NCBI GenBank assembly: GCA_009809945.1
Contig: WTPW01000367.1
Location: 352,478 to 416,477, forward strand
Length of the DNA: 64,000 nucleotides
Source: Gigaspora margarita
Taxonomy: Eukaryota; Glomeromycota; Glomeromycetes; Diversisporales; Gigasporaceae
Reading direction: 5' to 3'
Positions 1 to 10,587 of the stretch are shown piece by piece. Below the pieces are notes generated by a model that saw only the letters and a program-made list of their open reading frames with translations, had not been told where the DNA came from and did not search any database. Made by a program: the position numbers and the translations under genes. The number at the start of each line of letters is the position of its first letter. The stretch's first letter is position 1.

Positions 1-79
1 CCGGTTCTCTAGCCATTCCACAGATCACCGTGCTTTTCCATAGAAACACGTGCATATCCGGATGGATTTTTTTATAGGG
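1..79. repeat. Family C repeat, terminal fragment
   Basis: This 79-base stretch is the reverse complement, with scattered differences, of 32886-32970 and is related to the ends at 25960-25998 and 31960-32003. It ends in TATAGGG, matching the CCCTATGAAAAAAGTGG-type end of the other copies. The rest of the element lies outside the window. Confidence 0.55.
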
Positions 80-236
80 CTAATGACCAAATTACTCTGG
101 TCATTTGGAAATGGCCGTAGTCACTTGTCATGAATCATTTCCAAATGACCCAAAATTTGAATGACCTCAAATGACTAGTTATTTTAAGATCATTTAAGGT
201 CATTTGAAAAATTGGCAAATGACCATTTACCATCCC
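80..236. mobile_element. hAT-like element built of GGTCATTTG motifs
   Basis: Almost the whole stretch is GGTCATTTG or its complement CAAATGACC in alternating orientation. It ends in ACCATCCCTG, the reverse complement of a hAT-type terminus (CAGGGATGG). A second copy lies at 37580-37757. No coding sequence. The left end is masked by the abutting family C fragment, so no target duplication could be tested. Confidence 0.5.
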
Positions 237-499
237 TGTATTGTATTGTTGTTATAATAGTTCACAGATACAGTCATCCTCTCATATAATCACCTCACAT
301 ATAATCACAACCTCTATATAATCGCACAATTTTATGTGGTTGTTTTTTTTAATATTAAAAATACCTTTATATAATCACATTAATAGTATAGTCACTATCA
401 CATTTTATAAAAAATTTTTTAAACAAATTTATTAAGAAAAATACTTCTTTAAAATCACATTTTTTATTGACAATAGTGCTTCTACAGACCAGACTTGAA

Positions 500-966
500 T
501 AGGGATGGGTATGGTTACGGTTATAGCCGTTTGTGACCGGCTATAGCCATAACTGATTCTAGTTGGTCAAAGGGGTTTAGCTGACTGACTAAATTATAGC
601 CAATGCCAGATTTCAAAACAGATCGACACGGATCAGCCCAATAAGCGGAAGATCCCATAAATACTATATGTAATCGACTGTACACAGGCTGTACACAAAA
701 TATAATTCTTTGTGTAACTATAAATTTGCTGATCCTTATTTTTGTGCTTTACCAATGTACCAATTTTGATGATCTAACCACTATTAGAATCAGAAAGATC
801 GGCTCTACATCTTTAGTTAAAGGATCAAAGAACCTTTGCATAGTAAAATAATTGATCGACTATAGTCGGCTATTAGCCGGTATGACTGACTGCACTTAGC
901 TGGTTATATGCCTATAGTCAATAATAACTGACCGAAACTGACTGTAACTGACCGAACCCATCCCTA
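500..966. mobile_element. hAT-type MITE, TAGGGATGGG ends
   Basis: Terminal inverted repeats start TAGGGATGGGT and end ACCCATCCCTA. The flanks 492-499 (GACTTGAA) and 967-974 (GACCTGAA) agree at 7 of 8 bases, which fits the 8-bp duplication of hAT elements. Subterminal sequence is CGGTTATAGCCG and CTGACCG words repeated in both orientations. Non-coding. Confidence 0.65.
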
Positions 967-1102
967 GACCTGAACCAGACTGTAGTCAAGTCTGAGTCAA
1001 AGACTTTTATATTCAGACTTTTTATCAAGTCTGAGTTTGGTCCAAATCTGGTCTGAAGTCTGCAGACTGGTCTGAGTCCAAATATATTTAATGTTTTTTT
1101 TT

Positions 1103-2256
1103 GGTGCTGAACAAGTTTATTTAGTGTAAGTAGTTAGAATTAATTAGTAAAATTTTGCGAATTATAAGATTTTATAGAATTTTATTAATAAAATTCTATA
1201 AAATCCTATAATTCGCAAATCTTTATTAAGTATTTCTAACTTTATGCACTAAGTAAACTTGTTCAGCACCTAAAAATACATCAAATCAACAGAATTATTT
1301 TTATTTTACTTGAATTTTAGAGAGTAGATGCATAATTTTGGATTTTTGATCAAAAAAGCCAAATTTAAGCATCTTTTTTTCAAATTTCAAGTAAAATAAA
1401 AAATATTCTGCTGACCTGATGTATTTTTAGGTGCTTAATAAGTTTACTTAGTGCATTAAGTTAGAATTAATTAGTGAAATTTTGTAAATCATAAGATTTT
1501 ATAGAATTTTATTAATAGAATTCTATGAAATTTTATTATTCATATGATTTCACTAATTAATCCTAACTTTAAGCACTAAGTAAACTTGTTCAGTACCTAA
1601 AAATACATCAATTAGGCAAAATTATTTTATTTTACTTGGAATTTTGAGAATAGATGCATAATTTTGGATTTTTGATCAAAAAAACCAAATTTAAGCATCT
1701 ATTCTCCAATTTTCAAGTAAAATAAAAATAATTCTGCTAATTTAATATATTTTAGATTCTGTAGAAGTTTATTTAATGCATTAAGTTAGAGTTAATTAGT
1801 AAAATTTTGTGAATTATAAGATTTTATAGAATTTTATTAACAAAATTTTATAAAATCTTATGATTCACAAAATGTTACTAATTAATTCTAACATGATGCA
1901 CTAAGTAAACTTATTCAGCACCTGAAAATACATTAATTAGCAGAATATTTTTATTTTACTTGAAATTTGGAGAANAGATGCTTAAATTTGACTTTTTTGA
2001 TCAAAAATCCAAAATTATGTATCTATTCTCTAAATTTCAAGTAAAATAAAACCAATTCTGCTGATTTGATGTATTTTTAGGGTCTAAACAAGTTTGCTTA
2101 GTTCATAAAGTTAGAATTACTTAATAAAAATTTGTAAATTATAGGATTGTATAGAATTTTATTAATAAAATTCTATAAAATCTTATAATTCGCAAAATTT
2201 TACTAATTAATTCTAACTACATGCACTAAGTAAACTTGTTCAGCCCTAAAAAATAT
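1103..2256. repeat. Tandem array of palindromes, period about 327 bp
   Basis: About 3.5 units of roughly 327 bp. Each unit is two different palindromes end to end: one running from GGTGCTGAACAAG to CTTGTTCAGCACC (1103-1270, 1430-1597, 1755-1922, 2080-2245), the other centred on TTTTTGATCAAAAA (1271-1429, 1598-1754, 1923-2079). The array interrupts the GACTGGTC element, and an 11-bp AAATATATTTA occurs on each side (1080-1090, 2261-2271), consistent with insertion of the array as one unit. No ORF. Confidence 0.75.
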
Positions 2257-2474
2257 GTATAAATATATTTAGACTTAGACCAGTCTGCAAACTTTGGACT
2301 AGATCTATGAACACTATTAAAAATTAAATATAAAATTTTTATTTATTTCTTTAAAATCACATTATATATTTTATTTTTATAGTATGTATATAGAAGTAAT
2401 TCTATTCAGTCATACCTCTATATAATCACCAAAAAAGTGCAGATAAAGTAGGTGATTATATAGGAGGATGACTG

Positions 2475-3410
2475 TATATTAAAAGTCATTATCAATTTTT
2501 TACATTTTTTAAATAGATATTTACTATTGTAACACATGGAATTTATTATAAAACACATTTGATATCTATCTATCTATATCTTTAATTCTGGGCTTGTACG
2601 TTGTAACATTTTTGATTGGCCATCTTCAGAAAACGTGATGAGAGTGTTGGAAAAATTATTTTTACATATTGATGTGTTAATATGACAACGGAGTTACAGA
2701 AACATGAAAACTCTAATATGCATAAGCTTATCAATTTTATCCATTTTTCTATCTTTTCTTTTATATAATTTAATTTAGAGTTCGTACATTTTTAGCTAAT
2801 TTGATTGGTTGTTGGCAAGTTAATTGTTATTGTTAGTTCGTGTCTGATTTGTTAGTTGATTGTCTGAAACTGTCAGTTGCACTAGGTTTAATTATGCATG
2901 ATGTTGATAAGTTTTCGATCATTTGTAATGATTAATTAATCAAGTTCTTTCCCTCAGTAGATGTCATTAAATTTACCTTTTCAGAAGATTATATTGAAAA
3001 GCCTGTCAAAGAAGTGACAGGGCAATCATTATTGCGAGATCAGTTGGCTTTATAACTGATTACGTACAGGTTTTGTTATGTATCCTTTTATGGTTATTCT
3101 TTGATTATTGTTGTGAGATTTTGTAACTTGTATTTACAAGTAATTTCAGATTTGCATATGATTTTGATATTCACATGGTTATGATTATTGTTAGATCGAT
3201 AACAGGGTAAGGGACAATGACTGTGGCCAAGTATGAACCAGTGATACAGGAGGAGTATTTAAGGCTGAGAATCTCAGTGAAGAAGGTTATCTTTCATTTC
3301 ACTATCGCTCGCCTTGTGAAGGCTGGCTCTATCACCCTCCCTTACCCACCCGAAGTCAAGCAAGCAGTGTTGTTTTTTTTGTTAGATCAGACTCTACGAC
3401 TGCATTAGCA
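2475..3410. other. Intergenic, possible small coding remnant
   Basis: Mostly AT-rich and unrecognised. Less AT-biased, open sequence runs from 2984 to 3050 after a CAG that could be a splice acceptor, and from 3217 to 3405 (63 codons). Neither matches a family I know. The second contains a GGGTAAGGG/CCCTTACCC inverted pair, so it may be repeat rather than gene. Confidence 0.3.
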
Positions 3411-3693
3411 GTGCAAGGACCTGTAGTGTACCTGACTCCACGGCTACAATTGGCAGTGCAAGGACCAGAGGTAGTTTGCTCNGCGGCTGCAAGTGGCAGT
3501 GCAAGGACCTGTTGTGTACCTGGCTCCACGGCTGCAAGTGGCAGTACAAGGACCAGAGGTAGTTTGCTCCGCGGCTGCAAGTGGCAGTGCAAGGACCTAT
3601 TGTGTACCTGGCTCCACGGCTGCAAGTGGCAGTGCAAGGACTAGAGGTAGTTGGCTCCGTGGTTGCAAGTGGCAGCGCAAGGACCAGTTTTTG
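3411..3693 (+). repeat. Minisatellite, GCAAGTGGCAGTGCAAGGAC
   Basis: Six to seven tandem units of alternating about 45 and 43 bp: one type carries TGTGTACCTGGCTCCACGG, the other CAGAGGTAGTTTGCTCCGCGG. The joint is always GCTGCAAGTGGCAG. It is far more GC-rich than its surroundings. The 45/43 alternation shifts the reading frame, so the open frames seen on both strands are by-products. Confidence 0.85.
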
Positions 3694-4420
3694 TATTTGA
3701 CTCCATTAGAGATTGGACCTGTTACCCGCTGTTATCCTATATCTACTTTTTTAAAGATAGTAGGTAACTAGAGTGATCTTAGACAGTGATCACTTTGTGT
3801 AACCTCACTTGTTACTGTGATTTAACTAAGTCGAAAGGCGTTTTTTAATAAAACTTAACAAAGAAGATTTATGGTAATTTGCAATTATGAAAGAGGCAAC
3901 AATTAAAAGTATATGAAGATACTAGTAACTGTTTAATTTGTGTAGTAAATAAAGGTTTTATTTATTGAAAGAGTATGAAGACTCGATGTTGAACTTGGGG
4001 TCCACATCGGCTGCTTTTATACATTTTTGTTTTTCACAAATGTAACGGGCTATATCTATTACATGTGCAATAAATGCCATATCTATTACTAATAAAATAT
4101 ATAGTATAAATAATATAAATGTAATATATGAAATAAATGACATATGTGGTATAAATAAAATATAGAGTATATATGCTATAAATATGACATGTTTTATAAA
4201 TGCCATATATGCACTTTGGCGCGCAGTAGATCTCCTAGCCAATCAAATTGTAGATCCTATACTTGATTGTTCATTGGTTCCNATCTTGGCAACCAGTGGT
4301 CGCACAGGGATGATCTATAGCTCATTCGAACCGTCTCTTCGAGCTGAGTCAAATGGTAGTTGTTTCATCGAATTCAGATTATTGGATCGAGAGTTATGCC
4401 CGTTTTTTTTTGTATTTTCA
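3694..4420. other. Intergenic, nothing recognised
   Basis: AT-rich sequence with runs of ATATAAAT words at 4080-4200. A CCAATCAAATTGTAGATCC word at 4230 resembles a module found inside several MITEs of this window. No supported gene. Confidence 0.4.
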
Positions 4421-4631
4421 TAGGTCAACACCGCATATCCGGATATCCGCACGGTTATCTGCATGTCCAGATACTATAAATATTTTATGGGTAACAACCT
4501 TTATCCATCAGTATTTAGACAGATAACCTAACAGGTATCCGTGGGTATCTGTAGGTATCTGAGCATAGCGGTTATTAAATCTGATTGGTCAATCATTGAC
4601 AATAAGTTAAAAGTGTATTATGATATTGGTC

Positions 4632-5920
4632 TTTTTGCACCTGCACTACGGTGCACCCCTTATATCACATGATCGGCATGATCAATGTTGACAAAAATAT
4701 TACATATTTTTATTGTTTTTAATTTATTAAAAATTATGTACGTACTAATGTGATCATTTAAAAAATTTTTATTAATATAAATTATCGTGCGCAACGAATA
4801 TTTTAAAGCGTCGTTGATTTTTAACAACTAAAACACGATCTATCCTAACTTGACTTATCACTATTTAACGATAAACAGTTCAAACAAGTAACCTAAAAAA
4901 CTAATTTATACTAAAAAAAACTAACCCTAACCCTAATCCTTTAACCTAACCCTAACCCTTGAACCTCACCCTAACCCTAACTAACGAATTCACGAAACAT
5001 ATCAAAATCCACCACCTATCAGCAAAGACGCATGAACTTTATCGGTAACAAGGAGCAAATGGCAACAAGTCACAAAGCCATGAAACTACAACACGGTAAA
5101 ACATATGTTCTACAACTCCTAGGAAAGTTCAAAATACGCTTAAAAAAAGAACTAGTATTAATAACACATTAACAACTAAAAAAATATGAACAAACGAAAT
5201 CATACTTCCCCAAAATAGCCCAAATTCTGAACTACCTAGAGCTGGAAAAGCCTACCTAAAAAAGGCTCTACTAATAATGTCAAAACTATACAATGGTACT
5301 AAAAGCGGCAAACGGAGCCCCTAACAACACGAAGGTTGCAAAATCACAGAAACACATCACCAGTCATAATGAAGACTTCACTAATACCGCAACAATGGTG
5401 ACGACTCCAATAATGTGAAAGATAATAACTCAAGTTCTAGTAACAACAAACCAGGACAAAAACTACAACGAAGCTACAAAATAGTATGGTAACGATCACT
5501 CAACCAAATGACGTTATTCAAAGAGAAAAGTTAGTAATGAAAAAACCAAAAAACACAACAGCGAGCCAAGATTCTATACCAACGAACTCACCTCACACCA
5601 ACAAGGAACTGCACCAGAAGTCAACCCACCAAAGAATTGCACAACCACCACGAAATCACACCAACCACGAATCTGCAGAATGTCGAACAAAGGCGGCAAG
5701 GATGAAACCAAAGGAAGTCGAAGGAACCATGAAATTCACAACAATGAAGCCATGAAAGCCGAGATAACTATAGCTAGAAAGAATAAAAGAAAAAAGATGT
5801 TAGACATATGCATAGCAAAAAAAAAAACAAAAATAAAAAAAATAAATTAATGACTATCACTGATAATCTTGTTTATATATCCCATGACCGGGGGTGCACC
5901 ATGATGCATGGTGCACTAAA
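4632..5920. mobile_element. TIR element with strong strand asymmetry
   Basis: The ends are inverted: TTTTGCACCTGCACTACG at the left and, inverted, TTTAGTGCACCATGCATC at the right, each followed by GGTGCACCCC. Between about 4910 and 5800 the plus strand is dominated by A and C with few T and G, unlike anything else here. It opens with a telomere-like block at 4921. Several frames are open because stop codons are rare in such text, but none looks like a known protein. Confidence 0.6.
4921..4984 (-). repeat. Interstitial telomere-like tract
   Basis: Irregular CTAACCCTAACCCTAA repeats with interruptions, equivalent to TTAGGG on the minus strand. It lies inside a TIR element, so it is not a chromosome end. 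Confidence 0.8.
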
Positions 5921-6198
5921 TTTAAATTCCCTTTTTTATTTAATTAATACAGTATATTTTGTGAAATATTTTACTTTTGGTTCGTTTAATGTAAGCCTAT
6001 TAGCTGAATGAAACCGCATCCGTTGGGTATCCGACTTACCCGAATATCCGTAAATTATTGGATATCCGTAAGGGTTACCCGGTTATCTGTAGGATTTATC
6101 CGGATATCCGCAAATCAAAACTGACAGTTTATCCGAATACAGTTTTTATAAAACGGGTGCAGAAAAATGGGTATCCGGATATCCGGGTCCAAACTCTA

Positions 6199-6265
6199 GA
6201 CTCCATGGCTGCAAGTGGCAGTGCAAGGACTAGTTGTTGTATTTGGCTCCATAGCTGCAAGGACT
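6199..6265 (+). repeat. Detached units of the 3.4-kb minisatellite
   Basis: Contains GGCTGCAAGTGGCAGTGCAA and a second CTCCATAGCTGCAAGGAC, the same units as 3411-3693. They were separated from it by the GGATATCC element. Confidence 0.75.
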
Positions 6266-6340
6266 ATAAGAATGAACCTCGCTCATATCGGCAGGAACAC
6301 AGTCACCGATTCTCTTTTCAGCTATGAGAAGATTCAATGA

Positions 6341-6388
6341 TTTCCCTCTATATGAAGTTTCGGATTTCCCTCTATATGAAGTTTCGGA
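6341..6388 (+). repeat. Two perfect 24-bp tandem copies
   Basis: The 24-mer beginning TTTCCCTCTATATGAAG occurs twice in immediate succession without a mismatch. Confidence 0.85.
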
Positions 6389-6900
6389 TCATCGCTATGG
6401 TGGAAAATGTGATCATGTATATTAGAGCCAATAAGGGTAGCGAGCCCTTATCCCATATGTTTTTCAGATTTTGTAAATAAAGTCATTCAGTTTTTTTGGA
6501 ATAAAGTCAGCTGATCGAGTAATAATAATTAACGATATCCTTTTTCGGATTGTTAATAGTATAATTGTACGATCAGAATTGATTCAGTGTTTGAAAATTG
6601 TATAGCAGAATCAGTTCAGTCTTTGATAATTGTAAATAAAATCGATGATTAAGATAATGGGACATTATATTAAAAAATATTAGAAACAATTTAAAATTTG
6701 AAAAAATATAATAAAAGAATAAGTAATATTGTAATAAAATGTCGCTTTAAGTTTCACGTTAATTAGATGGTCATGTTTTCGTGTAGTTCGATCACAATTA
6801 TAGATTGAATAGATTATTGATTACTCGGTAATTACATTATCAGATGGCTAATAAGCAATGATTACTGAAATAGCTGAATTAGCTTTTGCCAAAAGTAAAT
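6389..6900. other. Intergenic, nothing recognised
   Basis: AT-rich text with two related GATCAGAATTGATTCAGT / GCAGAATCAGTTCAGT words at 6571 and 6607. No gene supported. Confidence 0.35.
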
Positions 6901-6904
6901 TATT

Positions 6905-7690
6905 CCTCAATCGCTTTTTTATCTGGTGACTCCAAATTCACCTTCTTCATCTTTTCTTTCTCCTCCATTTTCTGAACGTTCTTCAAATCAATCATCTGTT
7001 CATATTCATCTCATATTGCTGGCCATCCGATCATTACTCAAAGCATTACTAATCCATCCTTGAATCATCGAATAAATAATTCTCATAATCATCAATTAAT
7101 ACATTCAATAGTTCAATATGAAATAACTCCTCAATATTTGTTACCAACTTCCGAAAATTTTATACTATCGATCCAATTTTATCTAATACATCAAACAATA
7201 CTTATGTACATATGCAACATTTTGGTACTATAGAAACAAATACAAAATCTTTCTTTAATACTTCAACTCATCATTTAGATACTTGTTTCGATCCTCAACA
7301 CATAGATAAATTTCATAATTCAATGAATATCTGTGAATACGGATATTTCACAGGTCAATAGTAAACTCACGTGGCCGAAAGCTTACTATTAACCTGTGGA
7401 ATATCCTTTATTCACAAATATCCATTAAATAACAAGGAAATATTTTGTGCAAGGTTTTGTTTCTGGTTCTGTAGAAAATTTTCCAACTAATGGGATAATA
7501 GAAATATTAGCGAAATAATGAAAATGGTGGAAATGGTGGAGCTGGTGCTTTATTAGAAGAATTATTTTGTAAAACTGATACTGCTAATTCAACTCCTGAT
7601 GTTGATGATATGGATGCTTATTTTGATGAACCTTGTTCGTCTCAACATATTTTCAAAATCTTCATTTTTCTAAACGAAGTAGTTTTGTCA
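6905..7690 (+). pseudogene. Remnant of a low-complexity regulatory-type protein
   Basis: Two plus-strand stretches have protein-like composition. From about 6935 to 7220 the frames read serine/proline-rich text (SPPFSERSSNQSS) and then asparagine/histidine-rich text (FGTIETNTKSFFNTSTHHLD in the 7220-7280 part). From 7530 to 7650 one frame reads GGNGGAGALLEELFCKTD followed by an acidic ANSTPDVDDMDAYFDEP. Frame changes and stops separate them, and a hairpin element is inserted at 7324-7424. Such disordered, acidic, Ser/Asn-rich text is typical of fungal transcription-factor activation regions. That function is inference; no domain is visible. It may belong with the zinc-finger remnant at 15.3-16.3 kb. 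Confidence 0.4.
7324..7424. mobile_element. Hairpin (foldback) MITE
   Basis: About 100 bp forming one hairpin. Left arm TGTGAATACGGATATTTCAC pairs with GTGGAATATCCTTTATTCAC on the right. It interrupts coding-like sequence. Confidence 0.65.
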
Positions 7691-7720
7691 GTAAGCGTTG
7701 ATAAAATGTAAGGTTGGTAA

Positions 7721-8100
7721 GGCTACGTAAAGTTAATTTTTCATTTTGCATTACCCGCTGACCCATTTTTTCAATTTTTCCAATTTTTTTTTTTTTTAAG
7801 CCCCAATTATGCCAATTATTCTATTTCTGCTATTTAATTTTTTTCCAGAAATTACTCCGGCATCACCTGATGGAGACCTTGGTTTCCGAAATTGTCCGAT
7901 AAGACCAATAGAAATGACAACTCCAATTTTCTGATTTGTGTTATGCAAAGCGTAAAGTTAACTTTGCAGTGGCCTTAGATGCAACATAAGGCTATTAATT
8001 TATAACAGATTAAAAAAAAAAAAATAAAAAATATCTGACCAACCAACCGGAAGTTTTGAAACCCATGTAATGCAAAACGAAAAATTAACTTTGTGTGGCC
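7721..8100. mobile_element. PIF/Harbinger-type MITE, family B
   Basis: Flanked by TAA on both sides (7718-7720, 8101-8103). Ends are GGCTACGTAAAGTTAATTTT and, inverted, GGCCACACAAAGTTAATTTT, continuing into CGTTTTGCATTACC. A TWA duplication and a GGCC start fit Tourist/Harbinger elements. A further internal copy of the end lies at 7930-7975. Non-coding, with long T and A runs. Confidence 0.7.
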
Positions 8101-8103
8101 TAA

Positions 8104-9199
8104 AAGTAGGTTTTTTTACAATTTTTTCATTTTTTTGTCGCATATGATAAAAAAAAACAATACAATTTTCAACTCCCAACAATTCTAAATTCCATAAGAA
8201 TCAAATCCAAGTTTTTTTTTCGCGTAATTATTACTTACGTACGTACGTACGTTGTACATCTTCTTTGAACTTCCAAAAAAAACACATAAACAAATCGAAT
8301 TTTAAAAGTCCTTTTCTTTTTTATATTCTTTGTAAATAATTTTTTTTTCTTGACACAGACTTGTTTTTTTTTCTCACTTGGCTACTTTATAACAATACAC
8401 ACACTATACCCCACTTCACTACTTTACTTTACTTCACTCTAATAACCAATAAACATGTGGTTTCCTAAAATTTAACAATAGATCTAAACTAGATTTTTCA
8501 TACACATCATTTGATTTTCCTTTAAATTTGTCGACAATCGCTTTAGACAATTGTTTGTCTTTTTTTTTTCTCTGGTCTTTTTTTGAATTTCAATTAAAAA
8601 ACTTGGCTAATCATGATTATTTCTTTGTAGTTTTAAATGTTGAACAACTTTTTAATAATGACTTTTTCCAATAAGGTAAACATATATAAAAAAATAACAC
8701 CATACCCTATGTTGAATAAAAATAATGTGCACTTAAACTTTTTTTTAAAAGTTTGATTATCAAGATCAAAAAAAAATAACAAGTTACTATATTGAACTGA
8801 AGAAAAAAAAATTTGCTTACGTACTGCGTAGTACATATTTTAGCCTGTTGTCATTAAACAAATGACAGACAATAATAATCACTTAAGAATTTATGCGTAG
8901 TAATTCCCTTTATGAATTAACATATAGGAACAATGAATATATATATATAAGGTTTATCTAAATGCGGGGTGGGAAAACAACAAGAAGTCATTAACCTTTT
9001 TAATAAATTACATAATTATTATTAGGTTTTTTCTGGAATTCACAGCAATATTAATTTTTTTAAAAAAATTTTTGTTGTTTAAAATATAGGTTCTGCTAAG
9101 TAATCAAAAAAATTTTTTAAATTAAGCTAATATGCAAATTAAAGAGAGGATACAATTTAAAATTTAGAAAAAATGTGCTTGTCACTGGCGGTGACAGTA
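8104..9199. other. AT-rich intergenic, short simple repeats
   Basis: Nothing gene-like. It holds a short ACGTACGTACGTACG tract at 8236-8251 and many homopolymer T and A runs. Confidence 0.4.
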
Positions 9200-9310
9200 A
9201 CCAGATTAGGTTTAGGATTAGATTTAGAGTTAGAAGAAGGTTTATTATATAATAAAACACCTCAAGAAGCATTTTTAGCTAGAAAAAAATATTGGTTTCA
9301 TAGGCATAAT
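9200..9310 (+). pseudogene. Short coding-like remnant
   Basis: One frame stays open for about 37 codons and reads protein-like text (LDLELEEGLLYNKTPQEAF, then a basic ARKKYWFHRH) in an otherwise non-coding stretch. It ends where a tandem duplication starts. Not assigned to a family. It could be an exon of the same broken gene as 6.9-7.7 kb. Confidence 0.3.
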
Positions 9311-9516
9311 TTGAAGTTATTGCGATTTGTAATTTTTTGAATTTTTTTGTCATGCCTAATCTAGCAATTTGATTGGCTCGGAACTGTAACCACGGTTACA
9401 AATAGATTCGCCCTTGAAGTTATTGCGATTTGTAATTTTTTGAATTTTTTTGTCATACCTAATCTAGCAATTCGATTGGCTCAGAACTGTAACCACGGTT
9501 ACAAATAGATTCGCCC
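9311..9516 (+). repeat. Tandem duplication, 2 x 103 bp
   Basis: Copies at 9311-9413 and 9414-9516 differ at only a few positions. Each ends in GGTTACAAATAGATTCGCCC. Confidence 0.9.
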
Positions 9517-9573
9517 TAAAACTAAAAGCTCACATAAACACATAATTTTATTATACCAAATAGAATTACATAG

Positions 9574-9846
9574 AAATGCACCAATTAGATGATCTGCACT
9601 AATCAAAACAACAAATACGCTTAATACGGCAATATTTTAAACCTTTTGTGTTTTTGTGAATTTCATATCACACCGGTCGATTATTAAAAGAGGCACACTA
9701 ACAAATTCTTGCAAAATTTTGACAATATAAGTCTTTATTTAGGTTATAATCCTAATTCTAATACAAGGTTTTATTACTTTAAAATATTGCTATATTGCGC
9801 GTATTTGTTGTTTTGATTAGCGTAGATCATCTAATTGGTGCATTTT
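9574..9846. mobile_element. MITE with about 70-bp terminal inverted repeats
   Basis: The left arm begins AAATGCACCAATTAGATGAT and the right arm is its near-perfect inverse, extending through CTAATCAAAACAACAAATACGC into GCAATATTTTAAA. The arms leave only about 130 bp of unique centre. No ORF belongs to it. Sequence just outside (ATAAACACAT) is also inverted, hinting at nesting in an older element. Confidence 0.75.
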
Positions 9847-10587
9847 TTATGGTCCTACTGGGTGCACAATTACTTAATTTTCCTAATTTATCAAAACCAT
9901 GTGTTTATGTCAATGCATCAAAAAAAACCCCCCGAAATATATATAAGGGTCTCTTTTTTGCCTTGCTCAACTCATTTATACACCTTTTATACCGTTTACA
10001 ACTCATTTTCACTATTTTTTTTACAAGCCTTTTATTTATTTACAATTTATTTAAATTATATTATATATTAAATCTACTTCTTTTTTTAGTTAAAAACATC
10101 ACTCTTTTTTGTTTATTGTTTACATATTTCACATACACGCCGATATGCTATTGATCAAAGATAAGTAACGATCTCCCGTTAATATATTAACACGCTGCCA
10201 CTAAGCGTTCCGGATCCATGTGATAGTAAGCACAGCGGATACACATGGTTCGTCTAGGGGAGACTGTATGAAGACCGTTGGGATGGTTTTCAGGCCATAG
10301 TCTCTCACTACCAAGTGCTGACAGTAGGCGTCTTGTGAGGCACCCAAGGGTCTCTTCGATTACTTAAAAATTCTAAAATTTTTTAGTCAAAATTCGTCTC
10401 CGTTTAGAGTTTGGGTTTGTTTTATTTTTTTTATAAGTTAGAACTAGTTTTCACTTATAAAAATATAAAACATCCAAACTCTCGTCGATTAATTCGGTGC
10501 TATTTGAAGAAATTTAATCTTTTTGGAATTATAGATAGTCCTTGTATTATTTTGTATTAATTTATGTTTTGTATATTTATATTGCGT
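9847..10587. other. Intergenic with a GC-richer island and a hairpin
   Basis: The stretch 10185-10360 is much more GC-balanced than its surroundings and compact, with no long frame. It might be a structured RNA or a retroposon fragment, but I found no snRNA, 5S, SRP, RNase P or tRNA signature. A hairpin follows at 10400-10484 (GAGTTTGGGTTTGTTTTAT pairing with the inverse at its end). Confidence 0.35.

Larger units (their letters stand above)
475..2330. mobile_element. Degenerate element of GACTGGTCTGAGTC motifs
   Basis: Outside the two insertions, this stretch consists of AGTCTGAG/CTCAGACT and GGTCTGNAGTC-like words in both orientations (481-499, 967-1080, 2270-2315). Its tentative ends, AATAGTGCTTC at 472 and the inverted GAACACTATT near 2310-2320, resemble a hAT terminus, but no 8-bp duplication was found. 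Confidence 0.35.
271..2474. mobile_element. Tigger/pogo-type MITE (TA-flanked), host of nested insertions
   Basis: The ends are inverted copies of CAGTCATCCTCTCATATAA (left) and the equivalent at 2448-2474 (25 of about 27 positions), directly flanked by TA on both sides. TA duplication with a CAG...CCTCTATAA-like terminus is characteristic of pogo/Tigger elements. An extra inward copy of the end begins at 2407. Most of the present length is later insertions (500-966, 1103-2256); the element's own sequence is only a few hundred bases, AT-rich and non-coding. Confidence 0.6.
4421..6196. mobile_element. hAT-like element of GGATATCC motifs, split by an insertion
   Basis: Left part 4421-4575 and right part 6010-6196 are made of CCGGATATCCG, GGGTATCCG and GGTTATCTG words in both orientations. 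The ends (TAGGTCAACACCGCATATCC; right end, inverted, TAGAGTTTGGACCCGGATA) align. The middle is the separate element at 4632-5920. No convincing duplication was seen. The whole sits inside the minisatellite locus, whose remainder resumes at 6199. Confidence 0.5.

Noticed and set aside
1103..2256. CRISPR-like spacing of repeats
   Set aside because: Units are contiguous palindromes with no unique spacers, in a eukaryotic context.
3356..3771. Overlapping open frames on both strands at 3.4-3.8 kb
   Set aside because: They follow from the minisatellite's low stop content; the 45/43-bp units break any single frame.
4921..4984. True telomere
   Set aside because: Short, degenerate and inside a TIR element; similar tracts recur in many MITEs.
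5486..5755. 89-codon frame rich in Lys, Thr and Asn
   Set aside because: Lies in the A+C-skewed element, where all stop codons are rare; no domain or start context.
9795..10154. 119-codon frame of hydrophobic residues
   Set aside because: Starts in a MITE arm and runs through T-rich DNA, which always reads as Phe/Leu/Tyr; not a credible membrane protein.
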